A DNA stretch of 45,870 nucleotides, taken from assembly GCA_019116485.1 (NCBI GenBank), contig DXBO01000056.1, positions 1 through 45,870 of the forward strand. The letters run 5' to 3'. The notes beneath the pieces were generated by a model. It was not told where the DNA came from. It did not search any database and worked only from the letters and a program-made list of their open reading frames with translations. Numbering within the stretch: position 1 is the stretch's first letter; each line of letters begins with the position of its first letter. The position numbers and the translations under genes were made by a program. This DNA comes from Candidatus Gemmiger excrementavium. GTDB taxonomy: Bacteria; Bacillota; Clostridia; Oscillospirales; Ruminococcaceae. Positions 8,962 to 21,887 of the stretch are shown in pieces.

Positions 8962-9603
8962 ATGACCATCTATCCTGTCACCGCACCGGAATTTGCCCCC
9001 TATGGCCGGGTCATCACCGGTTACGAGGAAGCCTGCGCCGCCATCACTGCCGCGCTGGAAAGCCACACCCCGCTGCCCGAGGGCACCGACTATGTGCCGG
9101 AAGAACCGGCCCTGCAAAATCTGTCCCAAGCCGCCGCCCTGGGGGTCTCCCTCTTCGGGGGAATGCCCTTTCAGCTGGGCTGGTGCAACGGCCACAACAC
9201 CAAACTCAACTGCCTGGAATACCACCGGGACAGCGAGTTCAACCTGGGCACCGGGGACTTTATCCTGCTGCTGGCCAAACAGGATGAGATCGAGGCCGGC
9301 ACCCTGGACACCGGCAAGGTGAAAGCCTTCCGGGTGCCGGCGGGCGCCCTGGTGGAAGTGTACGCCACCACACTGCACTACGCCCCCTGCCACACCGACC
9401 CGGCCCGGGGGTTCAAGGTACTGGTGGCGCTGCCCAAAGGCACCAACACAGCCAGACCCGCCCTGCCGGTGCGCGGCGGCGACGACGCCTGGCTGTGGGC
9501 CTGCAACAAATGGCTGCTGGCCCATCCCGCATCCGCCGAAGCCGGTCAGGGGGCCGCAGCCGCCCTGGTCGGGGACAATATCGACATCGCCCCGCTGCTG
9601 TAA
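8962..9603 (+). CDS. DUF4867 family protein (cupin-like, AllA-like sequence pattern)
   Basis: 213 aa; position between xylB and an L-fucose-isomerase-like gene; LNCLEYHRDSEFNLGTGDFILLLAKQDE and VPAGALVEVYATTLHYAPC. Confidence 0.75.
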   Translation: MTIYPVTAPEFAPYGRVITGYEEACAAITAALESHTPLPEGTDYVPEEPALQNLSQAAALGVSLFGGMPFQLGWCNGHNTKLNCLEYHRDSEFNLGTGDFILLLAKQDEIEAGTLDTGKVKAFRVPAGALVEVYATTLHYAPCHTDPARGFKVLVALPKGTNTARPALPVRGGDDAWLWACNKWLLAHPASAEAGQGAAAALVGDNIDIAPLL

Positions 9604-9624
9604 CCAAACAAGGAGGAACCTGCC

Positions 9625-11115
9625 ATGCAATCCACCAATATCCCTGAAGTCCGCCTGGGCATCGTGGCCGTCAGCCGCGACTGTTTTCCCATCGCCCTGT
9701 CCACCCAGCGGCGCCAGAACATCGCCGCCGCCTGCCGGGCCAACGGCCTGGACCTCTACGAGTGCCCCGTCACGGTGGAGAATGAGGCCGATATGAAACA
9801 GGCGGTGGCCGACCTGCGCGCCGCGGGCTGCAACGCCCTGACGGTGTTTCTGGGCAACTTCGGCCCCGAGACCCCCGAGACCCTGCTGGCCAAGTACTTC
9901 CACGGCCCCTGCATGTTCGTGGCGGCGGCGGAAGGGGACGGCGACATGGTCAATGGCCGGGGCGACGCCTACTGCGGCATGCTCAACTGCTCCTACAACC
10001 TGGGCATGCGCCACCTGAAAGGCTATATCCCCGAGTACCCTGTGGGCACCGCCGAGGAACTGGCCGGCAAAATGGCCGAGTTCGTGCCCATTGCCCGGGC
10101 GGTGCTGGGTGTGAAAAACCTCAAGATCATCACCTTCGGCCCCCGTCCCCAGGACTTCTTTGCCTGCAACGCCCCCATCAAGGGGCTGTATGAGCTGGGC
10201 GTCGAGATCGAGGAAAACTCCGAGCTGGACCTGCTGGTGAGCTACCAGGCCCACAAGGACGACCCCCGCATCCCCGAGGTCTGCGCCGACATGGCCGCTG
10301 AAATGGGCGAGGGCAAATACTACCCCGACCTGCTGGCCCGTATGGCCCAGTTTGAGCTGACCCTGCTGGATTGGGCCGAGGCCCACAAGGGCAGCAAGCA
10401 GTACGTCGCCTTTGCCGACAAGTGCTGGCCCGCGTTCCCCAGCCAGTTCGGGTTTGAGCCCTGCTATGTGAACTCCCGCCTGGTGGCCCGGGGCATCCCG
10501 GTGGCCTGCGAGGTGGACATCTACGGCGCCCTGTCCGAGTACATCGGCATGTGCGTCACCGGCGACACCGTTACCCTGCTGGACATCAACAACAGTGTCC
10601 CCAAATACATCTACGATGAGGATATCGCCGGCAAGTTCGACTATGCCCTCACCGATACCTTCATGGGCTTCCACTGCGGCAACACCCCCTCCTGCAAGAT
10701 GTGCGCCGACCGCGCCGTCAAGTACCAGCTGATCCAGCACCGCCTGCTGGAGCCCGCCGGCAGCGACCCCGACTTCACCCGCGGCACCCTGGAAGGGGAC
10801 ATCGCGCCTTCGGACATCACCTTCTACCGCCTGCAGTGCGACAGCGAAGGCACCCTGCGCGCCTACATCGCCCAGGGCGAGGTGCTGCCGGTGGCCACCC
10901 GTTCCTTCGGCGGCATCGGCGTTTTCGCCATCCGGGAAATGGGCCGCTTCTACCGCCATGTGCTGATCCAGAAGCGCTACCCCCACCACGGCGCGGTGGC
11001 GTTCAGCCATTGCGGCAAGGCGCTGTTCGAGGTGTTCAAGTTCCTGGGCATCGGCGACATTGCCTACAACCAGCCCAAGGCGCTGCCCTACCCCACCGAG
11101 AACCCCTTCGCCTGA
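9625..11115 (+). CDS. L-fucose/L-arabinose isomerase family protein
   Basis: 496 aa; LGIVAVSRDCFPIALSTQRRQNI, KCWPAFPSQFGFEPCYVNSRL, FMGFHCGNTPSC, HHGAVAFSHCGKALFEVFKFLGI. Confidence 0.85.
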   Translation: MQSTNIPEVRLGIVAVSRDCFPIALSTQRRQNIAAACRANGLDLYECPVTVENEADMKQAVADLRAAGCNALTVFLGNFGPETPETLLAKYFHGPCMFVAAAEGDGDMVNGRGDAYCGMLNCSYNLGMRHLKGYIPEYPVGTAEELAGKMAEFVPIARAVLGVKNLKIITFGPRPQDFFACNAPIKGLYELGVEIEENSELDLLVSYQAHKDDPRIPEVCADMAAEMGEGKYYPDLLARMAQFELTLLDWAEAHKGSKQYVAFADKCWPAFPSQFGFEPCYVNSRLVARGIPVACEVDIYGALSEYIGMCVTGDTVTLLDINNSVPKYIYDEDIAGKFDYALTDTFMGFHCGNTPSCKMCADRAVKYQLIQHRLLEPAGSDPDFTRGTLEGDIAPSDITFYRLQCDSEGTLRAYIAQGEVLPVATRSFGGIGVFAIREMGRFYRHVLIQKRYPHHGAVAFSHCGKALFEVFKFLGIGDIAYNQPKALPYPTENPFA

Positions 11116-11129
11116 TCCCCGGCAAGTAA

Positions 11130-11172
11130 AGCCGTCCCCCGTTCCACACACGGAACGGGGGACGGCTTTTTT
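11130..11172 (+). terminator. Intrinsic terminator
   Basis: GCCGTCCCCCGTTCC-ACACAC-GGAACGGGGGACGGC followed by TTTTTT. Confidence 0.9.
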
Positions 11173-11177
11173 CGCTT

Positions 11178-11570
11178 TTACAGGGCCAGCAGCCCGGCGG
11201 CCAGGGCGGTGCCCAGCAGGTTGAGCCCCACGTCCCGCCAGGAAAAATGCCGCCCCGCCACCGGCAGTTTGGTCACTTCGTCCAGCCAGCACCACAACCC
11301 CAGCGCCGCCAGCTGGCCCGGGGCGGGCACTGCCGCCCCGCTGCTGCGCAGCGCCAGGCCGGTCAGCAGCGTCAGCACCCCAAACACCACCGGGTGGGCG
11401 GCTTTGCGCAGGGCGGTGTGCAGTCTTTCCCGGTCAGGGCCGGGCAGCAGGGCGCCCAGGTCCCGGGCCAGGGTACGGCTCACCCGGCGGGTGGCCTCGC
11501 CCCGCTGGTGGGACAGCACCGTCATGAACACCCACCACGCCGCCGCCGCGGCCCACCAGAACAGCGCCAT
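11178..11570 (-). CDS. VanZ family protein
   Basis: 130 aa, several TM segments; KAAHPVVFGVLTLLTGLAL, LDEVTKLPVAGRHFSWRDVGLNLLGT. Confidence 0.8.
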   Translation of the reverse strand: MALFWWAAAAAWWVFMTVLSHQRGEATRRVSRTLARDLGALLPGPDRERLHTALRKAAHPVVFGVLTLLTGLALRSSGAAVPAPGQLAALGLWCWLDEVTKLPVAGRHFSWRDVGLNLLGTALAAGLLAL

Positions 11571-11902
11571 GCCGCCCCGCCCCCTTTCTGCGCTTTACTT
11601 TATATATAGTATGCCGCATCGGGCGGCGGAACGCAAGCCCGCCGCCGGGAAAAGAATCCGCATGGTTTTGGCCAAAAAACGAGGAGGTTCCGGTAAAATC
11701 TTTGTCAGGCCGGGGCGGGCTGTTCCGCCGCCTGACAGAAGAGGGGGAAAACTTTAACGGTGCTGCGCCGGTTTTTTCCTTGCGGATTTTTTGCGGCGGT
11801 TTTACCAAATCCTGGACGACAAACCCCTGTTCCCCGGCGTATGATAGAACACAAGGCGGCAGGACCGCCGCGGATCATTCTGGAGGGGGAAACAACAGGC
11901 AG

Positions 11903-13023
<1,121 letters not shown>

Positions 13024-13027
<4 letters not shown>

Positions 13028-13893
13028 AACACCTTGCGGAAAAACTGCGCGGGGTCAGCCCCTACGCCTATCTGATCCCCTGTTTTGCCATCTTCGGCAT
13101 GTTTTTGTTCTACCCCTTTTTCAAGACCATTTACCTGAGCTTTTTCCTTACCGACAAGCTGGGCCGGGCCAAACTTTTCGTAGGGGCGGAAAACTACACC
13201 GACCTGCTCACCTCGGAAAGTTTTTACAACAGCATTTTTGTCACGCTGGTGTTCGTGGTCATCGTGGTGTTCGGCAGCATGCTGCTGGGGCTGACGGCGG
13301 CGGTGCTGTGCAGCAAGACTTTCCCGGGCATCCGGGCATTCAGTACCGCCTACGCCCTGCCCATGGCCATTGCCTCCAGCGGCGCGGCCATGATCTTCAA
13401 GGTGATCCTGAACCCCACCATCGGCCTGTTCAACAAGCTCACCGGGCTGGATATCAACTGGATCAGCGACCCCCGCACCGCCCTGGTCTGCGTGGCGGTG
13501 CTTACCGCCTGGCTCAACAGCGGCATCAACTTCCTGTATTTTTCGGCGGGGCTGGGCAACATCGACGAATCCATCTATGAGCGGGCCTCGGTGGACGGAG
13601 CCAACGGCGTGCAGAAATTTTTCCGCCTGACGCTGCCGGGCCTGAGCCCCATCATGTTCTACACCCTGGTGGTCAACATCATCCAGGCGTTCCAGTCCTT
13701 CGGCCAGGTCAAAATCCTGACCCAGGGCGGCCCCGGCGAAGCCACCAACCTGATCGTCTACTCCATCTACCGGGACGCCTTTTTCAACTACAAGTTCGGC
13801 AGCGCGGCGGCCCAGTCGGTTGTGCTGTTCCTCATCATCATGGCGCTGACGCTCGTTATGTTCAAGGTCGAAAAGAAAGGGGTCAAATACTGA
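13024..13893 (+). CDS. ugpA: ABC transporter permease (UgpA-like)
   Basis: ATG at 13024 with GGAGG upstream; EAA motif YERASVDGANGVQKFFRLTLPGLSP. Confidence 0.92.
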
Positions 13894-14819
13894 TGGATAC
13901 CGTTTCTGCACTGCAAACCGCCGTGCCCCTGAGCCGGTCCCGCTGCACCAAGGCGGAGCTGGAAGCCCTGCACCGCAAAATGGGCCTGGCGGCGCTGCGC
14001 CGCCGGCGCATCCGCTCTGCCGTGCTGGTCAGCCTCAACGTGGTCATGGCGCTGTTCATCCTGTTCCCGCTGCTCTACGCGGTCAGCGTTTCGCTGATGC
14101 CCGGCAGCGAACTGTTCACCATGGAGATGAATCTGCTGCCCAAACATCCCGACTTTACCAACTACCTGCGGGCCTGGACCCAGGTGCCCCTGGTGCGGTT
14201 CATCTTCAACTCCTTTCTGGTGTCGGGATGCATCACCCTGGGGCAGATCATCACCTGCTCGCTGGCGGCCTTTGCCTTCTCCTTTTTGAACTTCAAAGGC
14301 AAGAACCTGCTGTTTTTGCTGGTGATGGCCACCATGATGGTCCCCGGTGAGGCCACCATCATCTCCAACTACCTGACCGTCAGCTCCCTGGGCATCCTGG
14401 ACAGCTACCTGGTGCTGATCCTGCCCTCTCTGACTTCGGCCATGGGCATCTTCCTGTTCCGGCAGTTTTACATGACCTTCCCCATGTCGCTGTATGAATC
14501 CGCCAAACTGGACGGCTGCTCCAACCTGCGGTTCATCGTCAGCATCCTGCTGCCGCTTACCAAGTCCGCCATCGGCGCCATGTCGGTATATACCTTCATC
14601 AACGCCTGGAACATGTACATGTGGCCGCTGCTGGTCACCGGCTCCCAGGAGATGCGCACCGTGCAGATCGGTATCAGCATGCTGGACAACACCGATGCCC
14701 AGTCCATCACGCTGATGATGGCCGGTGTGGTGTCGGTCATCATCCCCAGCATGGTCATCTTCATTGCGGGGCAAAAGCAGCTGATCCGGGGCATGTTCTC
14801 CGGCGCGGTCAAGGGCTGA
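13893..14819 (+). CDS. ugpE: ABC transporter permease (UgpE-like)
   Basis: 308 aa; YESAKLDGCSNLRFIVSILLPLTKSAI; overlaps the stop of the upstream permease. Confidence 0.92.
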   Translation: MDTVSALQTAVPLSRSRCTKAELEALHRKMGLAALRRRRIRSAVLVSLNVVMALFILFPLLYAVSVSLMPGSELFTMEMNLLPKHPDFTNYLRAWTQVPLVRFIFNSFLVSGCITLGQIITCSLAAFAFSFLNFKGKNLLFLLVMATMMVPGEATIISNYLTVSSLGILDSYLVLILPSLTSAMGIFLFRQFYMTFPMSLYESAKLDGCSNLRFIVSILLPLTKSAIGAMSVYTFINAWNMYMWPLLVTGSQEMRTVQIGISMLDNTDAQSITLMMAGVVSVIIPSMVIFIAGQKQLIRGMFSGAVKG

Positions 14820-14922
14820 GCCCCGGCACAAAAAGACGCCGCCCCGGTGCCCTTTTACCATCCGGCACCGTTTGGCATAGATTTTCTGCAAGAAATGTGA
14901 TATGGTAGGAGTGTGTACGAAA

Positions 14923-16344
14923 ATGAAAACCAACAAAGTCCTGGCCGGCCTGCTGGCCGCCTCCCTGATCGCTGTGCCCCTGGCGGGCTGCGGCGCCCAG
15001 TCCGAAGCCGATGCCGCCCAAGCTGCCGGCACCGCCGCCACGGCGGACAGTGCCGCCGCGGCCCAGGATTCCGGCCTGATCGGCGAGGATTTCGCCACCC
15101 TGGACACCACCGGCACCAAGCTGACCTTCTGGCATTCCATGGGCGGCGTCAACGGCGAAGCCATGACCGCCCTGGTGGACAAATTCAACCAGGAAAACCA
15201 GTACGGCATCACGGTGGAGGCTGTTTACCAGGGCAGCTATGACGACGCCATCAACAAGCTGAAAAGCGCCCAGATCGGCAACATGGGTGCCGACCTGGTG
15301 CAGATCTACGACATCGGCACCCGTTTCATGATCGACTCCGGCTGGGTCATCCCCATGCAGGAGATGATCGACGCCGCCGGGTACGATATCTCCCAGATCG
15401 AACCCAACATTGCCGCCTACTACACCACCGACGCGGGGCTGTACTCCATGCCCTTCAACTCCTCCACCCCGCTGCTGTACTACAATAAGGATATGTTCGA
15501 GGCCGCCGGCATCACCGAGGTGCCCACCAGCCTGGACGAGATCGCCGCCGTGGGCGATGCCCTGAAAGAGAAGGGCGGTGCCCAGGAGGTCATCGCCATC
15601 AGCGTGTATGGTTGGTGGTTTGAGCAGTTCATGAGCAAGCAGGGCCTGGACCTGGTGGACAACGGCAATGGCCGCACCGCCCCCGCCACCAAGGTGGTCT
15701 TTGATGAAAACGGCGGTGCGCTGAACATTCTGACCGCCTGGAAAGAGCTGTACGACGGCGGCTACGCCCCCAACGTGGGCCGCAGCGGCAGCGACACCGC
15801 CACCACTGACTTCACTTCCGGCAAAGCTGCCATGATGTTCGGCAGCACCGCTTCTCTCAAACAGGTGCTGCAGGATACCGGCGATTCCTTCGAGGTGGGC
15901 ACCGCCTACTACCCGGCGGTGCGCAGCGGTGAGGAAGGCGGCGTCTCCATCGGCGGCGGCTCCCTGTGGGCGCTCAACAACAACGACCCCGTCAAGGCGG
16001 CAGCCACCTGGCGCTTTATCGAGTTCCTGATCTCGCCGGAATCCCAGGCGTTCTGGAATGCCCAGACCGGCTACTTCCCGGTGACCACTGCCGCTGCCGA
16101 CCAGGATACCTATAAACAGAACATGGAGCAGTACCCCCAGTTCCAGACCGCCATCGACCAGCTGCACGACTCGGCGCCCCAGTACGCCGGGGCCCTGCTC
16201 AGCGTCTTCCCGGAATCCCGCCAGATCGTGGAGACCGAGATCGAGGAAATGCTGGGCGGCAGCCAGTCCCCCGAGGAGGCCGTGGCCGCCATCACCGAAC
16301 AGATGAACGAATCCATTGAAAACTACAACCTGATCAACGGCTGA
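14923..16344 (+). CDS. ugpB: Extracellular solute-binding lipoprotein (UgpB-like)
   Basis: Lipoprotein signal MKTNKVLAGLLAASLIAVPLAGC; LTFWHSMGGVNGEAMTALVDKFN typical of UgpB. Confidence 0.92.
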   Translation: MKTNKVLAGLLAASLIAVPLAGCGAQSEADAAQAAGTAATADSAAAAQDSGLIGEDFATLDTTGTKLTFWHSMGGVNGEAMTALVDKFNQENQYGITVEAVYQGSYDDAINKLKSAQIGNMGADLVQIYDIGTRFMIDSGWVIPMQEMIDAAGYDISQIEPNIAAYYTTDAGLYSMPFNSSTPLLYYNKDMFEAAGITEVPTSLDEIAAVGDALKEKGGAQEVIAISVYGWWFEQFMSKQGLDLVDNGNGRTAPATKVVFDENGGALNILTAWKELYDGGYAPNVGRSGSDTATTDFTSGKAAMMFGSTASLKQVLQDTGDSFEVGTAYYPAVRSGEEGGVSIGGGSLWALNNNDPVKAAATWRFIEFLISPESQAFWNAQTGYFPVTTAAADQDTYKQNMEQYPQFQTAIDQLHDSAPQYAGALLSVFPESRQIVETEIEEMLGGSQSPEEAVAAITEQMNESIENYNLING

Positions 16345-16412
16345 TCCGGCTGCAAACCGGGGAGAGGGTATCTCTTCCCGGTTTGCTGTTTCGGATGGAA
16401 AGGAAAAACAGT

Positions 16413-17153
16413 ATGAAAAAAGTCAACGTCTTCGGCCACCGGGGCGACAGCGCCCATGCGCCGGAAAACACCCTGCCCGCCTTTGCCCTGGCCATGGAAC
16501 GGGGCGCGGATGGCATTGAACTGGATGTACACCTGAGCCGGGACGGCGAACTGGTGGTCATCCATGACGAGACCCTGGACCGCACCACCAACGGCACCGG
16601 CCTGGTGAAGGACCACACCCTGGCCCAGCTGCGGAATCTTTGCGCCGACAACGGCATGGACGGCTTTGCCGAAGCCCGCATCCCCACCCTGCGGGAAGTG
16701 CTGGCCCTGGTACAGCCCGGCACCATGCAGGTGAACATTGAACTGAAAACCGGTATCCTCTGGTATGAGGGAATTGAGGAAAAAGCCCTGGCCCTGGTCA
16801 ACGGCATGGGCATGAAAGACCGGGTGATCTGGTCTTCTTTCAACCATTACAGCATCCGGGAAGTACGCCGCCTGGACCCCACGGCCCGCACGGCCTGGCT
16901 GTTCGGCGATGTGATCTGCGATGTGGAAAAACTGGCCGCCGCCCAGGGGGTGAACGGTCTGCACCCGGCGCTGTACCACACCCAAATGCGGGACCTGCTG
17001 GACACCTACCTGGCCAGCGGGCTGGACCTGCGGGTCTGGACCGTCAACGGGGAAGCCGACCTGGAGCGGCTCATGCGGGCCGGGGCCGACGTTATCACCA
17101 ACGACCCCGGTCTGGCCCTGGCGGTACGCCGCCGCCTGGAAGAGCAGGCGTAA
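16413..17153 (+). CDS. ugpQ: Glycerophosphodiester phosphodiesterase
   Basis: VFGHRGDSAHAPENTLPAFALAMERGADGIELDVHLSRDGELVVIHDETLDRTTNGTG is a GDPD signature. Confidence 0.95.
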   Translation: MKKVNVFGHRGDSAHAPENTLPAFALAMERGADGIELDVHLSRDGELVVIHDETLDRTTNGTGLVKDHTLAQLRNLCADNGMDGFAEARIPTLREVLALVQPGTMQVNIELKTGILWYEGIEEKALALVNGMGMKDRVIWSSFNHYSIREVRRLDPTARTAWLFGDVICDVEKLAAAQGVNGLHPALYHTQMRDLLDTYLASGLDLRVWTVNGEADLERLMRAGADVITNDPGLALAVRRRLEEQA

Positions 17154-17179
17154 CGCCCGCCCTTTTTGACCACAGCAAA

Positions 17180-17215
17180 AAGGCCCTGCGCACCGGAAAC
17201 GATGCGCAGGGCCTT
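17180..17215. terminator. Bidirectional terminator between ugp-like and glp operons
   Basis: AAGGCCCTGCGCA...TGCGCAGGGCCTT, 13 bp perfect stem. Confidence 0.85.
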
Positions 17216-17226
17216 GTCGTATCTCT

Positions 17227-17592
17227 TCAGCGGGCGGCCACGTTCTTGGTGGCAATGACATCCACACCGGTGCCCGCCGCGTTGGCCAGCACCACGTCCC
17301 CGATGGCCACGGGGGCCGCTACTTCCACCGTTTTGAGGGCGGCAGCCACCGCGAAAATTGCATCCTTGGGGATATCGCTGCGGGTCTTGCAGGATACCAT
17401 GGGCGAAACGCCGCCCTGTACCCGTACCGTGCTGGTCACAATGCGGGTGGGATGGGTGACCTCCTTGCGGGCGTAGGCATCGCCCCGGGGGCAGGTGTTG
17501 CCCCGCACCGCCGTTACGGTGTCACCGTCCCGCTCCACCTCCAGCGGGCAGCCCATGGGGCAGCCGATGCAGATGAGTTTGATCGTTTCCAT
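17227..17592 (-). CDS. DUF1667 domain-containing protein
   Basis: 121 aa; CIGCPMGCPLEVERDGDTVTAVRGNTCPRGDAYARKEVTHPTRIVTSTVRV; last gene of the glp operon. Confidence 0.88.
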   Translation of the reverse strand: METIKLICIGCPMGCPLEVERDGDTVTAVRGNTCPRGDAYARKEVTHPTRIVTSTVRVQGGVSPMVSCKTRSDIPKDAIFAVAAALKTVEVAAPVAIGDVVLANAAGTGVDVIATKNVAAR

Positions 17593-17594
17593 AG

Positions 17595-18857
17595 TTATGC
17601 CTCCTCCAGCGTTACGGTCAGCTGCGCCGCGTCGGCGTGGGCGCGCAGCACATCGCCTTTCAGCAGCACGGTCTCCATCTCGCCCGGGGCCAGCACCGGC
17701 CGCTTGCGGCTGAAGAGGCAGGTATCCCCGGCGTAGACCGCCACCTTCTTGTTCTTGTACACGTTGGCCACCCGGAACCGCAAGGTCACGGTGTCCCCGG
17801 CACAGGCCGGGCGCAGGGTGGCGGGCACCGTGTACCGCACGCCGTTTTCGCAGCGCACCGGCAAGGTGCGGGCGTCCGCCGCCTGCTCGCCGCCCAGGAT
17901 GTAGGCCGCCGCATGGGCGCCGGCGGCGGAGGCTTCCTCGGAAACGAAGTCCACCAGATCATGCACATGGAGCACGTTGCCCGCCGCAAAGACGCCGGGG
18001 ATGCTGGTTTCCAGGCTTTCGTTCACCGCGGGGCCGCCGGTCACCGGGTTCAGGGCCACCCCGGCGCCCCGGCTCAGCTCGTTCTCCGGCAGCAACCCGC
18101 AGGAGAGCAGCAGCGTATCGCAGTCGAAATGTTCCTCGGTGCCGGGGACCGGCTTGCCGTTTTCCACCCGGGCGATGGTGACACCTTCCACACGCTCCTT
18201 GCCCCGGATATCCACCACCGTGTGGCTCAGTTTCAGGGGGATGCCGAAGTCGTCCAGGCACTGGACGATGTTGCGCTTGAGGCCGCCGGAATAGGGCATC
18301 AGTTCCGCCACACAGAGGACCTTGGCGCCCTCCAGCGTCATACGGCGGGCCATGATCAGGCCGATGTCACCGGAGCCCAGGATCACCACCCGGCGCCCGG
18401 GCAGATAACCTTCCATATTCACCAGCCGCTGGGCGGTGCCCGCGGTGTAGATGCCGGCGGGGCGGGTGCCGGGGATGTTCAAGGCGCCCCGGGGGCGTTC
18501 CCGGCAGCCCATGGCCAGCACCACCGCCTTGGGGTGCAGCTGGAACAGGCCGTCCTCTTTGTTCATGGCGGTGACGGTCTTGTCCGCCGCCAGGTCCAGC
18601 ACCATGGTATTCAGCTTGCAGGGGATGCCCAGTTCCCGGGCCTGCTCCGCAAAGCGGGCCGCGTACTCGGGACCGGTGAGCTCCTCTTTGAAAGTATGCA
18701 GGCCGAAGCCGTTGTGGATGCACTGGTTCAGGATGCCGCCCGGCTCCTTGTCCCGTTCCAGGATCAGCAGGTCCTGGATGCCGGCTTTGCGGGCGGCAAT
18801 GGCGGCCGCCAGGCCCGCGGGCCCGCCGCCGATGATCACAAGGTCTACGTTTTTCAT
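17595..18857 (-). CDS. NAD(P)/FAD-dependent oxidoreductase (GlpB-like)
   Basis: DLVIIGGGPAGLAAAIAARKAG FAD-binding motif; GVFAAGNVLHVHDLVDFVSEEA; operon with GlpA-like and DUF1667. Confidence 0.9.
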   Translation of the reverse strand: MKNVDLVIIGGGPAGLAAAIAARKAGIQDLLILERDKEPGGILNQCIHNGFGLHTFKEELTGPEYAARFAEQARELGIPCKLNTMVLDLAADKTVTAMNKEDGLFQLHPKAVVLAMGCRERPRGALNIPGTRPAGIYTAGTAQRLVNMEGYLPGRRVVILGSGDIGLIMARRMTLEGAKVLCVAELMPYSGGLKRNIVQCLDDFGIPLKLSHTVVDIRGKERVEGVTIARVENGKPVPGTEEHFDCDTLLLSCGLLPENELSRGAGVALNPVTGGPAVNESLETSIPGVFAAGNVLHVHDLVDFVSEEASAAGAHAAAYILGGEQAADARTLPVRCENGVRYTVPATLRPACAGDTVTLRFRVANVYKNKKVAVYAGDTCLFSRKRPVLAPGEMETVLLKGDVLRAHADAAQLTVTLEEA

Positions 18858-18872
18858 GGTTTGCGCCCTCCC

Positions 18873-20306
18873 TCAGTACACGTCCTTGTTGGTGCCCACG
18901 ATGATGCGGGACCCGCCGCCCGACTTGGTGACGGCGCTTTGCGCCACGCCCAGTTCCCGGGCCAGAATCTCCATGACACGGGGGCTGCAGAACCCTGCCT
19001 GGCAGCGGCCCATGCCCGCCCGGGTGCGGCGCTTGACGCCGTCCAGGCTGCGGGCGCCGGGCACCCGGTGGATGGCATCGATGATCTCGCCCTCGGTGAT
19101 GCTCTCGCACCGGCAGATGATCTGCCCGTAGGCAGGGTTGTGGCGGATCAGCTCGTTGCGCTCTTCCAGGGGCAGGGTCTTGGGGTCCAGGATGCCTTTG
19201 CGGGTGGGGGTAAAGGTGGGGTCTTTTTCCAGGCCCAGGCCGTGGGAAACGATGTCCGCCACCATAACGCCGATGGCAGGGCTGCTGGAAAGGCCCGGGG
19301 ATTCGATGCCCGCGCAATCCACGAAGCCGGGGGCGATCTCGCCGATGAAGAAGTCGTGGCGCAGTTCGTGGGCCCGCAGCCCCGCAAAGCTGGTGATGGT
19401 CTGGCGCAGGGGGATATCCTTCACCGCCAGACCCGCCTTGGTGCGCACTTCGTCCAGCCCGGCGGCGGTGGTGGCGGTGCTGTCCTTATCCTGCTGGTCG
19501 ATGGCCGTGGGGCCGATGAGCAGGTTGCCGTGTACCGTGGGGGTGACCAACACGCCCTTGCCATATTTGCCCGGCAGCTGGAAGATGGTATGGCTTACAT
19601 GGTCTCCCGCCGTGTGGTCCAGCAGGAAGTAGTCGCCCCGGCGCGGGATGATGGTCATGGGATCGTCGGGCCGCACCAGATTGTGCAGCTTGTCGGCATA
19701 AACGCCCGCGGCGTTCACCACGCACCGGGCTTCCAGCGGGCCGTGGTCGGTCTCCACCTGCCAGCCGCCGTCCAGCTTGGTCAGGCCGGTGACGGTGGTA
19801 TCGAACTGGAACTTGACGCCGTTTTTGGCGGCGTTTTCCGCCAGGGCGTAGGTCAGCCCGAAGGGGCAGACGATGCCGCCGGTGGGCGCCCACAGGGCGG
19901 CCACCGCCTCGTCGGCAATGTGGGGCTCCATGGCAACCAGTTCCTCCCGTTCAATGATGCGCAGCCCTTCCACGCCGTTGGCCACGCCGTTTTCGTACAG
20001 TTTCTGCAGGGCGGGGCGGTCTTCCTCGCTGACGCAGACCACCAGACTGCCGCACTGGTCGTAGGCAAAATCCAGTTCTTTGGCAAGGGCGGGCATCATC
20101 TGGCTGCCCTGCACGTTCAGTCTGGCCATCAGGCTGCCGTGGGCGGCGTCGTACCCGGCGTGGACGATGGCACTGTTGGCCTTGGTGGTGCCGCAGCAGA
20201 CGTCCTCTTCCTTATCCAGTACCAGAATATCGGCCTGATAGCGGGAAAGCTCCCGGGCTGCCGCGCAGCCCGATACCCCGCCGCCGATGATGATCACATC
20301 GTACAT
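18873..20306 (-). CDS. glpA: Glycerol-3-phosphate dehydrogenase-like FAD oxidoreductase with C-terminal BFD-like [2Fe-2S] domain (GlpA-like)
   Basis: MYDVIIIGGGVSGCAAARELSRY; C-terminal ICRCESITEGEI...GMGRCQAGFC; RBS AAGGAG before ATG at 20306. Confidence 0.88.
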   Translation of the reverse strand: MYDVIIIGGGVSGCAAARELSRYQADILVLDKEEDVCCGTTKANSAIVHAGYDAAHGSLMARLNVQGSQMMPALAKELDFAYDQCGSLVVCVSEEDRPALQKLYENGVANGVEGLRIIEREELVAMEPHIADEAVAALWAPTGGIVCPFGLTYALAENAAKNGVKFQFDTTVTGLTKLDGGWQVETDHGPLEARCVVNAAGVYADKLHNLVRPDDPMTIIPRRGDYFLLDHTAGDHVSHTIFQLPGKYGKGVLVTPTVHGNLLIGPTAIDQQDKDSTATTAAGLDEVRTKAGLAVKDIPLRQTITSFAGLRAHELRHDFFIGEIAPGFVDCAGIESPGLSSSPAIGVMVADIVSHGLGLEKDPTFTPTRKGILDPKTLPLEERNELIRHNPAYGQIICRCESITEGEIIDAIHRVPGARSLDGVKRRTRAGMGRCQAGFCSPRVMEILARELGVAQSAVTKSGGGSRIIVGTNKDVY

Positions 20307-20320
20307 CGTTTCGCTCCTTT

Positions 20321-21877
<1,557 letters not shown>

Positions 21878-21887
21878 TTACTTATCA

